Source: Byssothecium circinans (lineage: Eukaryota > Ascomycota > Dothideomycetes > Pleosporales > Massarinaceae). From it: 34,979 nt of DNA. This document shows, in pieces, positions 1 to 10,302 of the stretch. Location of the stretch: positions 196,569 through 231,547 of the forward strand of contig ML977034.1 in assembly GCA_010015675.1 (NCBI GenBank), written 5' to 3'. Positions within the stretch are counted from its first letter, which is position 1, and each line of letters opens with the position of its first letter. The notes below the pieces were generated by a model, which saw nothing but the letters and a program-made list of their open reading frames with translations, had not been told where the DNA came from and did not search any database. The translations under genes were made by a program, and so were the position numbers.

Positions 1-745
1 TTTTTCTTACCCCCTACCTTATACCTACTATTATAGCATTAAATCTAGGCTGCACGCTATAATAACTTGATAGCTACTAACTAATATACTAATAAGTAAG
101 TCCTAAAAGTTATATAGTATATTACTAACGTTTAGCTATTAATCTATAGTATAAGGTAGACTTTAGGTACTAGTACTTTATAGGTTAATAACTATTTAAT
201 GACGTAAGCTAAGGCTCTAAAAGTTTAATACCTATTAGTATATATATATATCTATCTAGGGTTAAAATTTCAAAAGAAAATATTAAGGTTTAGCTTTGTT
301 ATTAAGATAATACAGTTTGATTTTCCTTGCTAAGCAAAAGTGGCCATCTCGATGGTGTGGCCGTCTCGATGGTGCTTTACGTTAATAGAATAACGTAAAG
401 CACCATCGAACCGCCAAAAGCTTGGCAAGGAAAATCAAATATTCAACCTTTAATAACAATTTAAATATAAGAGCTATTAAGCTAAAATTTTAAATACAGA
501 TATATATAATATAGCTTTAAAAGGTTATGAAAAAATATTCTAGGATTTCTAATATCTTATTAAGCTATATTAGTATAGAGTAAACTTACTCGCCTAAGCT
601 TTATACCCTACAACACCTAATAAACTACCTTAATAAATTAAAATAACTTTAGAGCTAGTTTTTATATATATAATACACCTATTAGTACTAAAATTATAGC
701 ATGCAGCCTAGGCCTATTACAGAACTAGCGTAGAGAGGGTAGAGA
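1..745. repeat. AT-rich imperfect palindromic repeat element, copy 1
   Basis: An AT-rich stretch without coding capacity that is its own inverted complement around about position 378. Bases 46-63 match the reverse complement of 693-710 with one mismatch. Bases 296-305 (TTGTTATTAA) match 450-459. Bases 317-336 match 420-439 with one mismatch. The centre is a near-perfect hairpin: 367-384 and 391-408 pair around a 6-base loop. A short motif ending in CGATGGTG occurs twice in the left arm, at about 345-358 and 363-376. The flanks are rich in TA steps, as expected after RIP. It is probably a non-autonomous foldback or MITE-like element; no transposase is visible. Confidence 0.7.
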
Positions 746-1070
746 TACCTAAAATTAAAAAAAAATAATTAAATATTTTAGTTAGCTAGATATCTTTACT
801 TTTTATCTATAGATATACTTTATATATATATATAGAAGCTATATAAATAGTTAGCTATTAGAAAATAGCTTATATAAGCTTTATAATAAGGTAGTGTCTA
901 AATTTTCTAAAAATCTATGCTTCGTAAGCTAGATCTTTTAGTTTTAGAGGTATTTACTTACTCTAAAACTTATATATAGCTTTATTTAGTATATATTATC
1001 CTCCTCCTAAGAAGAAAGTAGAGATATCTAATATATATAACTTTATTTGAAAGGTTTTCTATTTTTTAAC
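746..1070. other. AT-rich spacer between repeat copies, no gene
   Basis: Strongly AT-rich with long runs of TATATA and many stops in all frames. A stretch near 901-1010 has slightly more mixed composition but no open frame. I see nothing here beyond probable RIP-degraded repeat sequence. Confidence 0.6.
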
Positions 1071-1447
1071 CCCCTACCTTATACCTACTATTATAGCGTT
1101 AAATCTAGGCTGCACGCTATAATAACTTAATAGCTACTAACTAATATACTAATAAGTAAGTCCCAAAAGTTATATAGTATATTACTAATATTTAGCTATT
1201 AATCTATTATAAAAGGTAGGTTTTATATAAGATTTCTTCTATTACTAATAACTACTAGATTACGTAAGCTATAGCTATATAAATTTAATAGCTATTAGTT
1301 TATATATAGATCTATCTAGGTTTAAAATTTTAAAAGAAAATATCAAAGTTTGGCTTTGTTATTAAGATAATACTATTTGCTTGTCCTCGCCAAGCATTTT
1401 TGGGCGGTTCGATGGTGTGGGCGGTTCGATGGTGCTTTACGTTACTA
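1071..1447 (+). repeat. Half copy of the palindromic repeat (left arm only), copy 2
   Basis: Bases 1071-1190 repeat 9-128 almost base for base, including the start CCCCTACCTTATACCTACTA, and the similarity runs on to the hairpin core. This copy keeps what looks like a less mutated core: TGGGCGGTTCGATGGTG occurs twice in tandem at about 1400-1432, followed by the same CTTTACGTTA that marks the centre of copy 1. The similarity stops at the centre of the palindrome (about 1447), so the right arm is missing here. A right-arm-like fragment sits at 31342-31416. Confidence 0.7.
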
Positions 1448-1514
1448 GATTAGTAAAATAATAAGAAAATATTAGAAAATATTAGCATATCTTTATAAGA
1501 ACTACATACTAATA

Positions 1515-2492
1515 CTATTTGCAGAGATCATCAACGTTGCGCTCAGTAGCCATATCATGGGCAAACTCGCACTCCACCGGAGACCTCGGGACCTCGTCCT
1601 TCTTTTCCTCACCGATGAGCCAGACAGTTACAAGCTCAATGGAGAGTCTGCTGATCATTGGATCATCGTGGAGGTATAGCTGACGCACTGCCGCAACTGC
1701 AGACGATTCAGTACCGAAGGAGATTGCAGCTGGCTCCACACTGTCTTGCAGAGCAGCCAGGAGCTCTTTGATCTAGAGTATGTCATCATTATCGCGCAGC
1801 TCGCTTTGCATTCACAATGAGAACTGCTCGAGAACCTCGGTTATGTCTTGCTCGTCGATGAATTTTTAGTTACTAGCGGGGGAGATGGGTTTGAGGGGGT
1901 TGATGCAGTTGGTTATATTGGAATTGCGACCATTGACGCTCAGTTTTCCGATAGTCTTGGGCCTACGCAAGTTGCGTTTAGCCATAGTGCATGGCTGTTG
2001 GTGCCGTTGATCGTACGCAGTGGGTCGGTGCTGGTGAAGTAGGCAAAGTGGAAGAGCCCGCGTCGAGGATTTAAGACGACCGGTCGATAAGGTTTGTATG
2101 TTGGAGCTAAGGATCCGTACCTCCTCTTTAGAGCGACATAACCTTTTTCGAGAGGCTTGTGTGTGAAGTATGACGTTATCCGTCAAGCGTGCTCTAGCTT
2201 CTTTGAGACGAGAACCCCACCAAGCGCCTCCAGCGAATATGAAAGTGGTTTAGAAGATGGAAGCCTTTGAGGAAGAGAACAGGATATTATTCAGTAGTCT
2301 TCCATTCATGTTGATCTTTTCGAAGTCGGGTATTATGTCGGTGAAATAGAAGAATCGAGGTGTGAGATGACGTCGAGAAGCGCCGCTATCCGGGTTGTTT
2401 CGAGGGCGGCATCTTGAATCAATCGATTTGCTCTTGTACTTCTCCGAGTCGTACCCACTCGTCGTCCTACCGCACAAAGAACTGGTTTGCAA
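1515..2492 (-). pseudogene. Decayed unidentified protein-coding gene
   Basis: On the minus strand a frame with protein-like composition runs from about 1900 to its end at 1515. It includes stretches such as IKELLAALQDSV and SRLSIELVTVWLIGEE and is interrupted by TGA near 1816 and TAG near 1773. Each of these stops would become a sense codon by undoing one C-to-T change. Upstream (about 1925-2160) the protein-like signal moves to another frame (for example RGLFHFAYFTSTDPLRTING), so at least one frameshift has also occurred. Weaker coding signal extends to about 2490. I do not recognise the family. It lies next to the AT-rich repeat, so RIP leaking from the repeat is a natural explanation, but this is inferred. 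Confidence 0.45.
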
Positions 2493-3209
2493 TCAGAGTA
2501 CTTGTCACTTGATCAACCTATTGCGATAGAGCCAAGCAGAAGACGTACAGTAGGGCTAAAACCGACGGGTGGAACGGAGTTGGTAGTCTTATAGAACAGT
2601 TGCTGCCGATCGTACTCCCGAAAATGGGGGAAGTGGCACACCCATGACCTTTTAGCGTATTTGGAGTCGGTCTCTACGCCGTCCTAGACGCACACACTGC
2701 CGGAATGTGGACGTGAGAAGAAGATATGGATGGTACTTATTGTGGAGCCAGCTGTGGGGGTTTCTGATTTTAGTTGATTTCAGGTCCTCGTCCGCCTAGG
2801 CAAGCAGAAAATATAAACTCTTATATGGATCGATTGTTGCTGTGGCTTGATGGACCATGTGTATGATAGCGGGGAGGGACACTGTCAAGGAGGCTGCAAT
2901 TGCAAAGCATCCTTATCCTTTGCGACGGGGGTGTTGTACCTTTCAGACCCGCGAAATTCGATGGATCCAAGCGCACCAATGTGCGCGTCTTCGTTGGTAG
3001 TTTGGAGGTGAGGGTGGGATATCAGCAGCACCTAGAGTGCTAAGTACGTATGTTGGACGCGTGAGAAAAGACGTGACGTCGCGTGCAACACGGGATGCTA
3101 AGATAAATGGCTCGAGCGTCCGCGGCTCCCCGCCCCACAACACGGAGCTCTATTCCCTAACGCTCCTCCACCCAATTCACCCCACACATCTCGAATCTAC
3201 GCCAATTCA
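2493..3209. other. Intergenic region upstream of the F-box gene
   Basis: Mixed base composition. No frame with credible protein-like sequence on either strand and no RNA gene recognised. The last ~150 bases should hold the promoter and 5' leader of the F-box gene. An ACGCGT motif near 3057 is isolated. Confidence 0.5.
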
Positions 3210-4588
3210 ATGGACATACAAAGAAACGACCACCCGTTGCCAAAGTACCTCGCGCGGCACATCTCGCTAGGATTTAGTTCGGAAGACATTGATACGTTCA
3301 TCAGCGCGGTCGAAGCGAGCCAGCGGGCTGAAGCTTCTTCGCTCCCATATCTTCCGTCGGAGATTCAGTTCATGATTCTTGACCATGTTCCAATAGACTA
3401 TATCCTGCCCTGGAGGATGGTATGCCATGGATACCACGACTACATTGACGGACCATTACTTTATCAGTATCTTACACGGGCCCAACTTGTGGGCTATCTT
3501 GGGTCACGGACCGAGCCGTCACTAGGCCGTTTGCCCAGTAAAGATTACGATTCATTCCGTTTTTTACGAGCCAACTTTGAGCGGGTGGAGGAGCCACCTG
3601 AGTTCACCATCGGCGCCGCGTTTCCCAAGTGGCGTAGCGAACAGGCCATTTTTCGGGTAAAGACTTCATGGATGCGGAGGTGCAAGCACTTCGACGAACG
3701 CTTGAAGGCATCACAATCTAGTAGGGCTTCATGGGAGACTGTGCTGGAGAGACTTGAGCTACTGCGCGACGAAGCGTGCCATGGTACTCTGCGATGGTGC
3801 ATTCGACTAGACACAGCTGTACACGAACTGGAGTTTCCCGTCGAGGCCCTGCGGAATTCCTTTGGGGTCGATTTGAGCAGCGGGAGAATTTTGGTCCAGT
3901 GGAAAAACTTGTTGTTCCGCTTCCTCAAGACTGAAACCCAGTTGCGAAAACTGCTAGAAGACGTAAGTGCACAACGTTAGATATGGAAGACGTTGCTAAA
4001 ACGACGACATAGAAAAAGGAATCGGTCTTCACTTATGGTTATAGAGAAGACTGCTTGAGAGCCGTGCGCCGTCAACGTCTACGAGCCGCACTTAATATGG
4101 ACGATCCGGCGCATCGGCGCATCAGTTGGGAGATGAGCCTGATGCGTCCGCTGTTCGGTAAACCGCAGTATGACATTCCGGCTGGCAAGTTTGCCGATCT
4201 TAGAGTCGCCGAGGACAATGCCCTTGTAGTCCTCACTTTCCTCCGGAAGGAAGCCGCTATGAGCAAAAAAGAGCTTGCCCATTTGCAACAATTAGCTTCC
4301 GATCGAGAGCACATGGAACGTGAGCTCAAAAGGATCGACCAAGATTTTGCGAAGTGGAAGTGCAGCTTATTTGGCGTGCCTCTTGGATCTTTTGCCGACA
4401 AGATGCCTGAGCTGCCATTGAACCCCTTGAACTGGAGTGACTCTCAAAGGGCAGCTGAAGAGGCTAGGGTGAACAAATGGAAGGCGCAGAGAAAGATGTT
4501 GATACAACTTTCCCAACTATTGGGTGAATCTGTAGAGACGATGAGCGTCCCCGAAGACGCTTTCGATGACCTCGGAAGCGACATTTGA
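3210..4588 (+). CDS. F-box domain protein, 442 aa, two exons
   Basis: Exons 3210-3962 and 4013-4588. The 50-nt intron begins GTAAGT and ends CATAG, and the frame closes in phase 0, giving 442 aa. Residues 45-85 (from LPYLPSEIQFMILDHV through a W-R-M-V-C segment) fit an F-box: a Pro-Ser-Glu-Ile start, hydrophobic helix, Trp-Arg, then a Cys near 72. F-box proteins recruit substrates to SCF ubiquitin ligases through Skp1. The rest has no recognised repeat; residues 255-430 are charged and helical, with heptad-like stretches. Fungal genomes hold many such F-box proteins of unknown target, so the substrate cannot be named. The gene stands alone between intergenic gaps. Without the intron the first exon would stop shortly after it, at 256 aa. 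Confidence 0.75.
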
Positions 4589-5099
4589 AAGCATGTTGTT
4601 GGCGCATTTCTACCCAACTATATCCAGGCACCTCCAGCTCCTCGACATAGACTTCCTTCCGATTGTCATCTTCGCGGTAGAATCAAGACAGTGCACCGCG
4701 CCTCTCGGTTATCGATATATCTTTTCAACCTAGCATTGCTCTCAATCATTACTAGTTATTCAGCTCCACGTCAACAGCGCGGTCTCACAGACTGGGTGCA
4801 TAATCATGACTAACAGCGATCGTACGTCGCACGGTCCTACAACAAGAACAGCCACTGCATGCGCTATCCCACGAAAGTACATTTTGGCCCCATTACACCC
4901 TCGCGAAGGACGAACCAAACCGAGTCGGACATGTACCATCCTGCGATCAAACGAATACGAGTTTCAGAGGTGGCCAATACACATTACATCTACTGCATAA
5001 TCATGTTCGGACATCGAATACGAGTAACGATATAGTGACGCTTTACGCTCCATCTGTTCGACTGCCGGGTACGCACTCAGAGACACTCCTTTGTTCATC
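4589..5099. other. Intergenic region
   Basis: Terminator side of the F-box gene and promoter side of the membrane-protein gene. Short open frames (for example 4806-5000) have no protein-like pattern. Nothing else recognised. Confidence 0.5.
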
Positions 5100-6379
5100 A
5101 TGAACGTCGATCTGTCAAACCCGCCTCAGGGCATGGACTTGGATGAGTCGCGGACAACGTCGAATGTGGTGCTCGTCAGCGTTTTGTTCTCTCTTTCAGC
5201 CTTGTTTGTGGGTTTGCGTCTCCTCACGCGGCTGAGGTATCAGCGGAAGCCTTTGGGGCTCGATGATTATGTCATGAGTGCTGGACTGGTAGGTGCAGTA
5301 TCATAGGACGGTGCGATGTGATCAATTCGCTGATCTATGGATTGCAGGTTCTCAACGCTGCGAACATGGTTTGCTGCCTAGCAGGTAAGCGGTCTATAGC
5401 AACATTACTGCGCTCTCAAAGCTGATCGAAGATGGGATAGGTGGATACTATGGACTGGGCAAGCATGCATGGGCGCTCAGCGCATACTCGATGCGCAAGA
5501 TTGGGATTGTAGGTCACGATTCTCATCATAATGATCGAGCTATACTCACAATCATGTCTACAGATTTACTTCGCCTTCCTCTTTATCTACGCTTGGAGCG
5601 TCTGCGTCATCAAATTCTCGATCCTCATCTTCTACCGACGTATCTTCGGCATGTCTTGGCTAGGCTGGTGGTGCATTTTCCTGACGACCAGCTACCTTCT
5701 CACACACCACATCGTGCTTCCACTGTTCGCTAAGCCGTTATCGTACTATTGGGACCGCGCGCATGGCGTTGAGGGCGAGATGCGAGTCAACGAAGCGAAG
5801 GTTGGCATCCCGTTCCCCTCTCCCATTCTAGAGACTGATATGATGGCGCAGTTCATACTCGGAATGGCAATCATCAACATGATCGGCGACATATGCATCC
5901 TCTTCGTCCCAATCCGCAAAGTCCTGGCCCTACAACTCGGGAAGACGCATAAACTCGCCGTAATCGTCACCTTTCTACTCGGCAGCTTCGTTTGCTTTTC
6001 CTCGCTGTATCGCATCATAGTGATCGTGCGTTATGGCTCGAGTGTGGATATGAGTTGGGCGAGGAGCGAGGTGTTTATCTGGTCGTCAGTGGAACCTTCG
6101 GTCGGTATCATCTCGGGTTGCTTGCCAACGCTGAGACCGCTGTTGACGCATATTTTGGAGAAAACGGGATATAAGAGTGGCGGGAGCGGGAGTGGTAGAG
6201 CGGGCAGTGAGGGTGGTAGGCATGTTGAAACTATATCTAAGAAGAGGACTAGGAAGATTGAGACAAGGGAGGTTTTTGACGAGACGATGGGGACGCAGTT
6301 TGAAGTGGACGGGGATACGGATAGGTATATGAACTGGAGGACGGACGAGGAGAGTGCGGCGAAGCATGGGAATGGATGA
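5100..6379 (+). CDS. Fungal rhodopsin-domain (Pth11-like) integral membrane protein, 369 aa, four exons
   Basis: Exons 5100-5288, 5348-5384, 5441-5508 and 5564-6379; all three introns (59, 56 and 55 nt) obey GT-AG and the frame closes at 369 aa. The ATG at 5100 is the first Met in frame. Six to seven hydrophobic segments are visible, starting with residues 23-43. The pattern LRLLTR...LGLDDYVM after the first segment, then a YGLGKHAW loop and a YFAFLFIYAWSVCVIKFSIL segment, is typical of the fungal rhodopsin-like domain family that includes Pth11-type GPCR-like proteins. The family usually has a GD or DD motif after helix 1 and a Gly-rich, charged C-tail, and both are present (tail from about residue 300, with a KKRTRK run). 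There is no CFEM domain at the N-terminus. The role is probably plasma-membrane sensing; the ligand is unknown. Confidence 0.82.
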
Positions 6380-6686
6380 GGAACGGTTTTTAGTTCTAGA
6401 AAGCAAATACGAAGTGCCGAGTGCATGTCCTTTACTTTGACGAGCATCCCGACCCTCAATCTACGCTTCACAGATGAAGGCGAGAAGTTTCCATGTGGAT
6501 GATCAATTCAGATCCGAAACGTAAGAAGAGGACACCTGTTGCCAAGACAAGACCCCCGCCACTTGCCCGCATCAAAAGCTCCAGAGCTCCAGAGCTCACC
6601 TTCCACACAGGCACGTACAAGTTGCTACCCAAGGTATTCCACACCTGAGCCTTGATATTTCCCGACGATTCACCTTTCTAGCAGCC
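6380..6686. other. Intergenic region with promoter of the PDI gene
   Basis: 307 bases between the membrane-protein stop and the PDI start. No open frame of note. A pyrimidine-rich stretch lies just before the ATG (6661-6686). No unfolded-protein response element could be identified with confidence. Confidence 0.45.
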
Positions 6687-7827
6687 ATGCTTTTCAAAAA
6701 CCTCATCCCCGCAGCAATTGCGCTGCTCCCCACCCTCACCGCCGCCTCCAACGTAATCGACCTGGAGCCCAGCAACTTCGACTCAGTCATCACAAAATCC
6801 GGAAAGCCCGCCCTCGTCGAATTCTTCGCCCCCTGGTGTGGACACTGCAAGAACCTCGCCCCTGTGTATGAGGAGCTCGCCGATATCTACTCGTACGCCG
6901 CCGACAAGGTCGTGATCGCCAAAGTCGACGCAGATAACCACAAGGATCTGGGCAAGAAGTTTGGCGTGTCTGGTTTCCCGACGCTCAAGTGGTTCGATGG
7001 CAAGAGCGACAAGCCGTCAGACTACGAGGGTGGACGAGACCTTGACAGTCTGTCCAAGTTCATACAGGAGAAGAGTGGGGTGAGGCCCAAGGTCAAAGCG
7101 AAGTTGCCCAGTCAGGTCGTCCTGTTGGATAACCAGAACTTTAAGGAGAAGGTCGGCAAGGACCAGGATGTGCTTGTTGCTTTCACGGCGCCGTGGTGCG
7201 GACGTAAGCTCTCCACTACCATTACGACCTGAGAGAAATTGCTGACACATGACAGACTGCAAGAACCTCGCACCCATCTGGGAACAGCTAGCCAACGACT
7301 TCGTCACCGAACCCGGCGTCATCATCGCCAAAGTCGACGCCGAAGCCGAAAACAGCAAAGCCCTTGCCTCCGAACAAGGCGTATCATCCTACCCCACCAT
7401 CAAATACTTCAAAAAGGGATCTACCGAGGGCCTCCCCTACGACGCCCCCCGCACCGAGCAGGACTTCATCAACTTCATCAACACGAATGCTGGCACCCAC
7501 CGCACCCCTGGCGGCGGCCTCGACGTTACGGGCGGAACCATTGAGGCGCTCGATACCCTCGTCTCCAAGTTCCAAGGTGCCTGGGCGACCGGCACAGACG
7601 ACATCAAGAAGGCGGCTGAGGGTCTCAAGGACAAGTACGCCCAGTACTACGTCAAGGCCTTCGAGAAGAGCAGCAAGAATGAGGGATATGCCGAGAAGGA
7701 GCTCAAGAGGTTGCAGGGCTTGATCAGCAAGGGCAACCTCGCGCAGGAGAAGCTTGACGACTTGGCCTCTAGGAGCAACATCTTGAGGAGGTTTATTGGC
7801 AAGCAAGAGGAGAAGAGCGAGTTGTAA
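6687..7827 (+). CDS. tigA: ERp38/TigA-type protein disulfide isomerase, 362 aa, two exons
   Basis: Exons 6687-7203 and 7256-7827 with a 52-nt intron (GTAAGC...GACAG); total 362 aa. A hydrophobic signal peptide covers about residues 1-20. Two thioredoxin domains follow, each with APWCGHC: active-site CGHC at residues 51-54 and 171-174. The intron splits the His codon of the second active site, so the genomic frame alone misses it. Residues about 240-345 are rich in Lys, Ala and Leu and fit the ERp29-like C-terminal D domain of this subfamily. The protein ends KSEL, resembling K/HDEL retention signals. The enzyme forms and rearranges disulfides in secretory proteins in the ER lumen. Length and architecture match fungal ERp38/TigA; the symbol follows the Aspergillus name. 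Confidence 0.93.
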
Positions 7828-8326
7828 TCTCGCTTTATCAAACGATTCGACAAACATTCGAATCTGGGAAAAGTATTCAGGAAGAAATCAAATTGCCGAA
7901 GAAGCATTGTCATATACGAACACATGCACGCTTGCTGAATTTCAGGAATCTCATACGTCCGACTTGCCAGCGAATAGGGCAGGCTCATCCGGCTTGCTTG
8001 TACAACGGAAGGTTTCAAGGCTCAGCAGCCTCACCATAGACAATGAGAGTCTCGAACCTGGTCTCGAAATTGTGGAGCGAGATTTTGGATTAGCGAACAT
8101 GAACAGTGTCACAGATTAGCGTTGTTAGCTTTTGGGTTACTTATGAATATGGTCTTATGGCGTTTGTTTCCTTGGTGTTGGTTGTTAGATATATTGCATT
8201 TTGTTTCCCCAATACTGTGTGTGAACCATTCCCCCAAACTCCCGGTGAAGCTTTCTATACCTTCTCCACACCGTGTATCATAACAATTCTCCCCCACACC
8301 AATCCAACGCGTAACAAATCCAAACT
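7828..8326. other. Intergenic region between convergent PDI and HSBP1 genes
   Basis: About 500 bases holding the 3' ends of two convergent genes. Open frames across this region do not look like proteins. A single ACGCGT lies near 8308. Confidence 0.45.
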
Positions 8327-8692
8327 TCACTTTGCTGAACCAGCACCCTTCCCATCCCCGCCCTGGATAGTGGCTTCCAGATTATCAAGCCGCCGTGACA
8401 TATCATCCACTGTATCCATCATTAGCTCTGCATGTCATGTGCATACCATCAAAAACTACTCACTTTTTGAAAGAAGTTCGCTGCTGACGGTGCTGAACTT
8501 GTTGTTTAGCTGCGTGAGAAGGTCATCGACGACTTGGGCCAGCTCGGCGGAACTGTCGGTGTTGGGGTTGGGAGTTTGCTAAGTTTTTTGTTAGAAGCGG
8601 TGGAGTTTGGAATGCATTTGGTGGGAATCTGGAGGGCTAGAGGGGGATACCTCGCTTGCGGTGCGGTCTGTTGATGGGCGGTTGGTTGTCAT
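8327..8692 (-). CDS. Heat shock factor binding protein 1 (HSBP1) homologue, 79 aa, three exons
   Basis: Minus-strand exons 8692-8651, 8578-8464 and 8409-8327; introns of 72 and 54 nt begin GTATCC and GTGAGT, end TTAG and ACAG, and contain CTAAC/CTAAT branch-like sites. Total 240 nt, closing exactly at 79 aa. After a short polar N-terminus the chain reads ELAQVVDDLLTQLNNKF (residues 26-42), then SSELLSKMDDMSRRLDNLEA (47-66). This is the HSBP1 pattern: a single long heptad helix with the M-D-D-M-S-x-R-x-D-x-L-E core. HSBP1 trimerises as a coiled coil, binds the trimer domain of heat shock factor and also takes part in WASH-complex assembly in other eukaryotes. Each exon is far too short to be seen as an open frame. 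It is divergently arranged with the Ebp2 gene, start codons 333 bp apart. Confidence 0.9.
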
Positions 8693-9025
8693 TATGGGGG
8701 TTGTGCAGGGAGGATTTGTATTGTGGAGGGGTTTGGTGATTTGGTATGCAGCGAGTCAGACGTATATAGAAGCAAACAATTTAATAGACGGATTTGATAC
8801 TTTGATGTAAGAACGCAGGTGGAGCAGTGAGTCGCTCCCTATCGATAGACATCCCGCCTCGGCTCTTACCCGAAACGCGGGCGGTGAGCTCACTAGCGCC
8901 TTCCCGAATATTTTCTGCGGCCAAGATTTCGAACTTCTGCAGTCGAGTAATTTTTGGACCTCTTTACTCTACGCACCCATTCCAACCATCGCATTTTTCT
9001 TCCCTACCTTTTAAGATACGGAATA
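8693..9025. promoter_or_regulatory. Shared divergent promoter region, HSBP1 and Ebp2
   Basis: 333 bases between two start codons pointing away from each other. The region contains no credible frame. It must carry both promoters. No named element was identified with confidence. The stretch before the Ebp2 ATG is pyrimidine-rich. Confidence 0.5.
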
Positions 9026-10302
9026 ATGGCGAAAGCAGGGAAGCTCAGGCCGGCGCTCGACGCGCACAAGAACCGGAACTTTAAGCTGGAGAGGCAGCGC
9101 AAGCAGGAAAAGGCTGCGAAGAAGAAGCAGGCGCAGAATGCTGACGCGGGTGAGGAGGTTGAGGAGGGAGGTGTGATGCTGGAGGAACCTGTAGCAGTGG
9201 CCAAGGTCGATGCAATGGAGAAGAAGAGCAAAGTCAATAGCGCGAAGGGGAAGAAAGCGCCGGCGGAGGAACCGGAGTGGGAAACGGAAGAGAGCGAGAA
9301 CGAGGCCGGTAGCGACGACGACGAGGATGATGCCGAGGACGGGACAACACAGAATCTTTTCCACTTTGATGACAGCGAGAGCGATGTCAGCGGTGACGAC
9401 GAGGAGGATGAGGAGGAGAACGAAGTAGAGGACGACATTGCGCTCTCCGACATCGAATCGCTCGCCTCAGAAGACAAGGGCGACATCATTCCCCACCAGC
9501 GCCTTACCATCAACAACACCGCCGCCCTCACTTCCGCTCTAAACCGCATCCAACTCCCGTACTCCAAGCTCGCCTTCTCAGAACACATGTCCGTCACGAC
9601 CGACGAGCCCGTCGACATCCCCGACGTCGAAGACGACCTGAACCGCGAACTCGCATTTTACAAGCAGGCGCTGTCGGCAGTCAAGGATGCGCGGAAAACA
9701 CTCAAGAAGGAAGGTGCACCGTTCTCGCGGCCAGCGGATTACTTCGCCGAGATGGTGAAGAGCGACGAGCACATGGGCAAGATCAAGCAGAAGCTTATTG
9801 ATGATGCGGCGGGCAAGAAGGCATCGGCGGAGGCGAGGAAACAGAGGGATCTGAAGAAGTTTGGCAAACAGGTTCAGGTTGCGAAGCTGCAGGAGCGGGC
9901 TAAGGAGAAGAAGGATACTATGGAGAAGATCAGCCTCCTCAAGCGGAGTGCGTTCCCCTTATTATTACCCCCAATCTGGATTCCATGCTGATGATATGTC
10001 TTGTAGAACGCTCTGGCGCCGACCTTACAACTACCAATGAAGAAGATCTCTTCGACGTTGAGCTCGACAAGACAGATGCCGCACCCTCAGACCGTCGACG
10101 ATCTGGTGGAGGCGAGGGCAAGGGCAACTTCAAGCGCCAGAAGAAGAATGAGAAGTATGGCTTTGGCGGCAAGAAGAGGCATGCGAAGAGCAATGATGCG
10201 ATCTCCAGCGCGGACGGACGGGGCTTTTCTCACAAGAAAATGAAGGGCAAGACTGGGGTGGCAGCGCGACCAGGAAAGGATCGGCGGATGAAGTCGAGGT
10301 GA
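9026..10302 (+). CDS. EBP2: rRNA-processing protein Ebp2, 405 aa, two exons
   Basis: Exons 9026-9947 and 10007-10302, separated by a 59-nt intron (GTGCGT...TTGTAG); 405 aa. The ATG at 9026 opens a basic N-terminus, although the frame is open further upstream. Residues about 80-155 are highly acidic (runs of Asp/Glu/Ser), as in nucleolar proteins. The conserved Ebp2 block follows: ELAFYKQALSAVKDARKTL, then PADYFAEMVKSDEHM, KQRDLKKFGKQVQVAKLQER, and a basic C-terminus with FKRQKKNEKYGFGGKKR. Ebp2 acts in the nucleolus in 60S subunit assembly (27S pre-rRNA processing, with Brx1/Rrs1 in yeast). The intron interrupts the conserved LLKRKR run, and splicing restores it, which supports the boundaries. 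Confidence 0.93.

Noticed and set aside
7384..7857. 157-codon minus-strand Leu/Val-rich frame
   Set aside because: Antisense shadow of the second PDI exon.
8106..8582. 158-codon plus-strand frame downstream of the PDI
   Set aside because: It overlaps the HSBP1 exons in antisense and has no protein-like pattern.
9004..9618. 204-codon minus-strand Ser-rich frame
   Set aside because: It is the antisense of the acidic Asp/Glu/Ser tract of Ebp2.
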